A stretch of DNA of 64,000 bases from Pseudomonas gozinkensis (GTDB taxonomy: Bacteria > Pseudomonadota > Gammaproteobacteria > Pseudomonadales > Pseudomonadaceae), in assembly GCF_014863585.1 (NCBI RefSeq), contig NZ_CP062253.1, positions 2,196,501 to 2,260,500 on the forward strand, in the 5' to 3' direction. Position numbers and translations under genes: made by a program. Each line of letters opens with the position of its first letter. Positions within the stretch are counted from its first letter, which is position 1. The notes beneath the pieces are model-generated. The model worked only from the letters and a program-made list of their open reading frames with translations, was not told where the DNA came from and searched no databases. Of the stretch, positions 62,972-64,000 are shown piece by piece.

Positions 62972-64000
62972 ATGCCAACTATTACTCTTCCCGACGGCAG
63001 TCAACGTTCATTCGATCACCCGGTTTCCGTAGCCGAGGTCGCCGCATCCATTGGTGCCGGTCTGGCCAAGGCCACCGTGGCCGGCAAGGTCAACGGCAAG
63101 CTCGTCGACGCCTGCGACATCATCGACAGCGACGCGACGCTGCAAATCATCACGCCAAAGGATGAAGAGGGGCTGGAGATCATTCGCCACTCTTGCGCAC
63201 ACCTGGTCGGTCATGCGGTCAAGCAGCTGTATCCGACTGCAAAAATGGTCATCGGGCCGGTTATCGACGAAGGCTTCTATTACGATATCGCCTTCGAGCG
63301 TCCTTTTACTCCGGACGACATGGCGGCCATCGAACAGCGTATGCAACAGCTGATCGATACAGAATATGACGTCATCAAGAAAGTCACTCCGCGTGCCGAA
63401 GTGATCGAAGTGTTCAAGGCCCGTGGCGAAGACTATAAGCTGCGTCTGGTCGAAGACATGCCGAACGAGCAGGCCATGGGCCTGTACTATCACGAAGAAT
63501 ATGTCGACATGTGCCGCGGTCCGCATGTGCCGAACACCCGCTTCCTGAAATCCTTCAAGCTGACCAAACTGTCGGGCGCTTACTGGCGCGGTGATGCCAA
63601 GAACGAGCAATTGCAGCGCGTTTACGGCACCGCCTGGGCTGACAAGAAGCAGCTGGCGGCTTACATCCAGCGTATCGAAGAGGCTGAAAAGCGCGATCAC
63701 CGCAAGATCGGCAAGCGTCTGGGCCTGTTCCACACCCAGGAAGAAGCGCCGGGCATGGTGTTCTGGCACCCGAATGGCTGGACGCTGTACCAGGTACTCG
63801 AGCAGTACATGCGCAAAGTGCAGCGCGACAACGGCTATCTCGAGATCAAGACGCCGCAAGTCGTTGACCGCAGCCTGTGGGAGAAATCCGGGCACTGGGC
63901 AAACTACGCCGACAACATGTTCACTACCGAGTCGGAAAGCCGCGACTACGCCATCAAGCCGATGAACTGCCCATGCCACGTGCAGGTGTTCAACCAGGGC
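62972..64000 (+). CDS. thrS: Threonyl-tRNA synthetase, N-terminal part (3' end outside window)
   Basis: The first 343 residues of ThrS, which charges tRNA-Thr. The N-terminal TGS domain (residues 1-61, [26 protein letters not shown]) and the editing domain (about 62-225, with [16 protein letters not shown] and the zinc-type HxxxH region, and [12 protein letters not shown] near 180) are complete. The class II catalytic domain begins about residue 245 and motif 2 ([10 protein letters not shown]) is at the window end. The start at 62972 has GGAGG seven bases upstream. The frame is open to base 64000, so truncation is due only to the window. Confidence 0.97.
   Translation, partial: MPTITLPDGSQRSFDHPVSVAEVAASIGAGLAKATVAGKVNGKLVDACDIIDSDATLQIITPKDEEGLEIIRHSCAHLVGHAVKQLYPTAKMVIGPVIDEGFYYDIAFERPFTPDDMAAIEQRMQQLIDTEYDVIKKVTPRAEVIEVFKARGEDYKLRLVEDMPNEQAMGLYYHEEYVDMCRGPHVPNTRFLKSFKLTKLSGAYWRGDAKNEQLQRVYGTAWADKKQLAAYIQRIEEAEKRDHRKIGKRLGLFHTQEEAPGMVFWHPNGWTLYQVLEQYMRKVQRDNGYLEIKTPQVVDRSLWEKSGHWANYADNMFTTESESRDYAIKPMNCPCHVQVFNQG

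Overview
The window is chromosomal DNA from a fluorescent Pseudomonas, most likely the P. fluorescens group. The basis is high G+C with strongly biased third positions, a gene order that I recall as that of the pseudomonad core chromosome (leuC-leuD-leuB-asd-usg-fimV-truA-trpF-accD-folC-cvpA-purF-metZ), an RsmE-type CsrA protein, and REPIN-type inverted repeats of the sequence class found in P. fluorescens. No phage, insertion sequence or CRISPR array was seen. The window opens inside an arylamine N-acetyltransferase gene and closes inside thrS.

Layout. 1-2.8 kb: N-acetyltransferase fragment, an orphan BrnA antitoxin with a decayed brnT, and an NCS2 purine permease. 2.8-11.7 kb: tRNA-Asn, two small genes, an aromatic aminotransferase, uvrB, an EmrAB-type efflux pair and gltX. 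11.8-12.5 kb: a tRNA Ala-Glu-Ala-Glu operon. 12.6-16.1 kb: TetR regulator, hydrolase, thioesterase, dusC and a small heat-shock gene with a ROSE-like RNA thermometer. 16.1-20.4 kb: a five-PAS GGDEF/EAL protein and the LysR regulator divergent from leuC. 20.5-38.8 kb: a long block of core metabolism on one strand (leucine biosynthesis, aspartate semialdehyde dehydrogenase and a non-catalytic paralogue, fimV, truA, trpF, accD-folC-SPOR-cvpA-purF, metZ and a dehydrogenase).

38.9-46.6 kb: tRNA-Val and two tRNA-Asp genes, then an exported three-subunit molybdenum hydroxylase (Mo subunit with Tat signal, 2Fe-2S subunit, tri-haem cytochrome c) with an XdhC-type maturation protein, and a convergent FAD amine oxidase. 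46.7-53.4 kb: tRNA-Val, an acetyltransferase, a membrane protein, rsmE, a SPOR lipoprotein, a siderophore-interacting protein, a LexA-box-controlled DUF1654-endA pair, periplasmic glutaminase-asparaginase (ansB) with an ANR-like box, and a coiled-coil protein of unknown role. 53.4-60.6 kb: a complete ribose operon rbsBACRKD ending in an exported nucleoside hydrolase, which suggests that extracellular nucleosides are cut to ribose and then imported. 60.6-64 kb: small conserved genes, a cold-shock protein and thrS.

No wholly new multi-gene system was found. The observations I would follow first are the covarying hairpins between the tRNA-Ala and tRNA-Glu genes, the SOS-controlled DUF1654-endA unit, the decayed brnT next to an intact brnA, the non-catalytic Asd paralogue, the nucleoside hydrolase in the ribose operon, a candidate small RNA before the DUF2214 gene, and alternative folds in the thrS leader.
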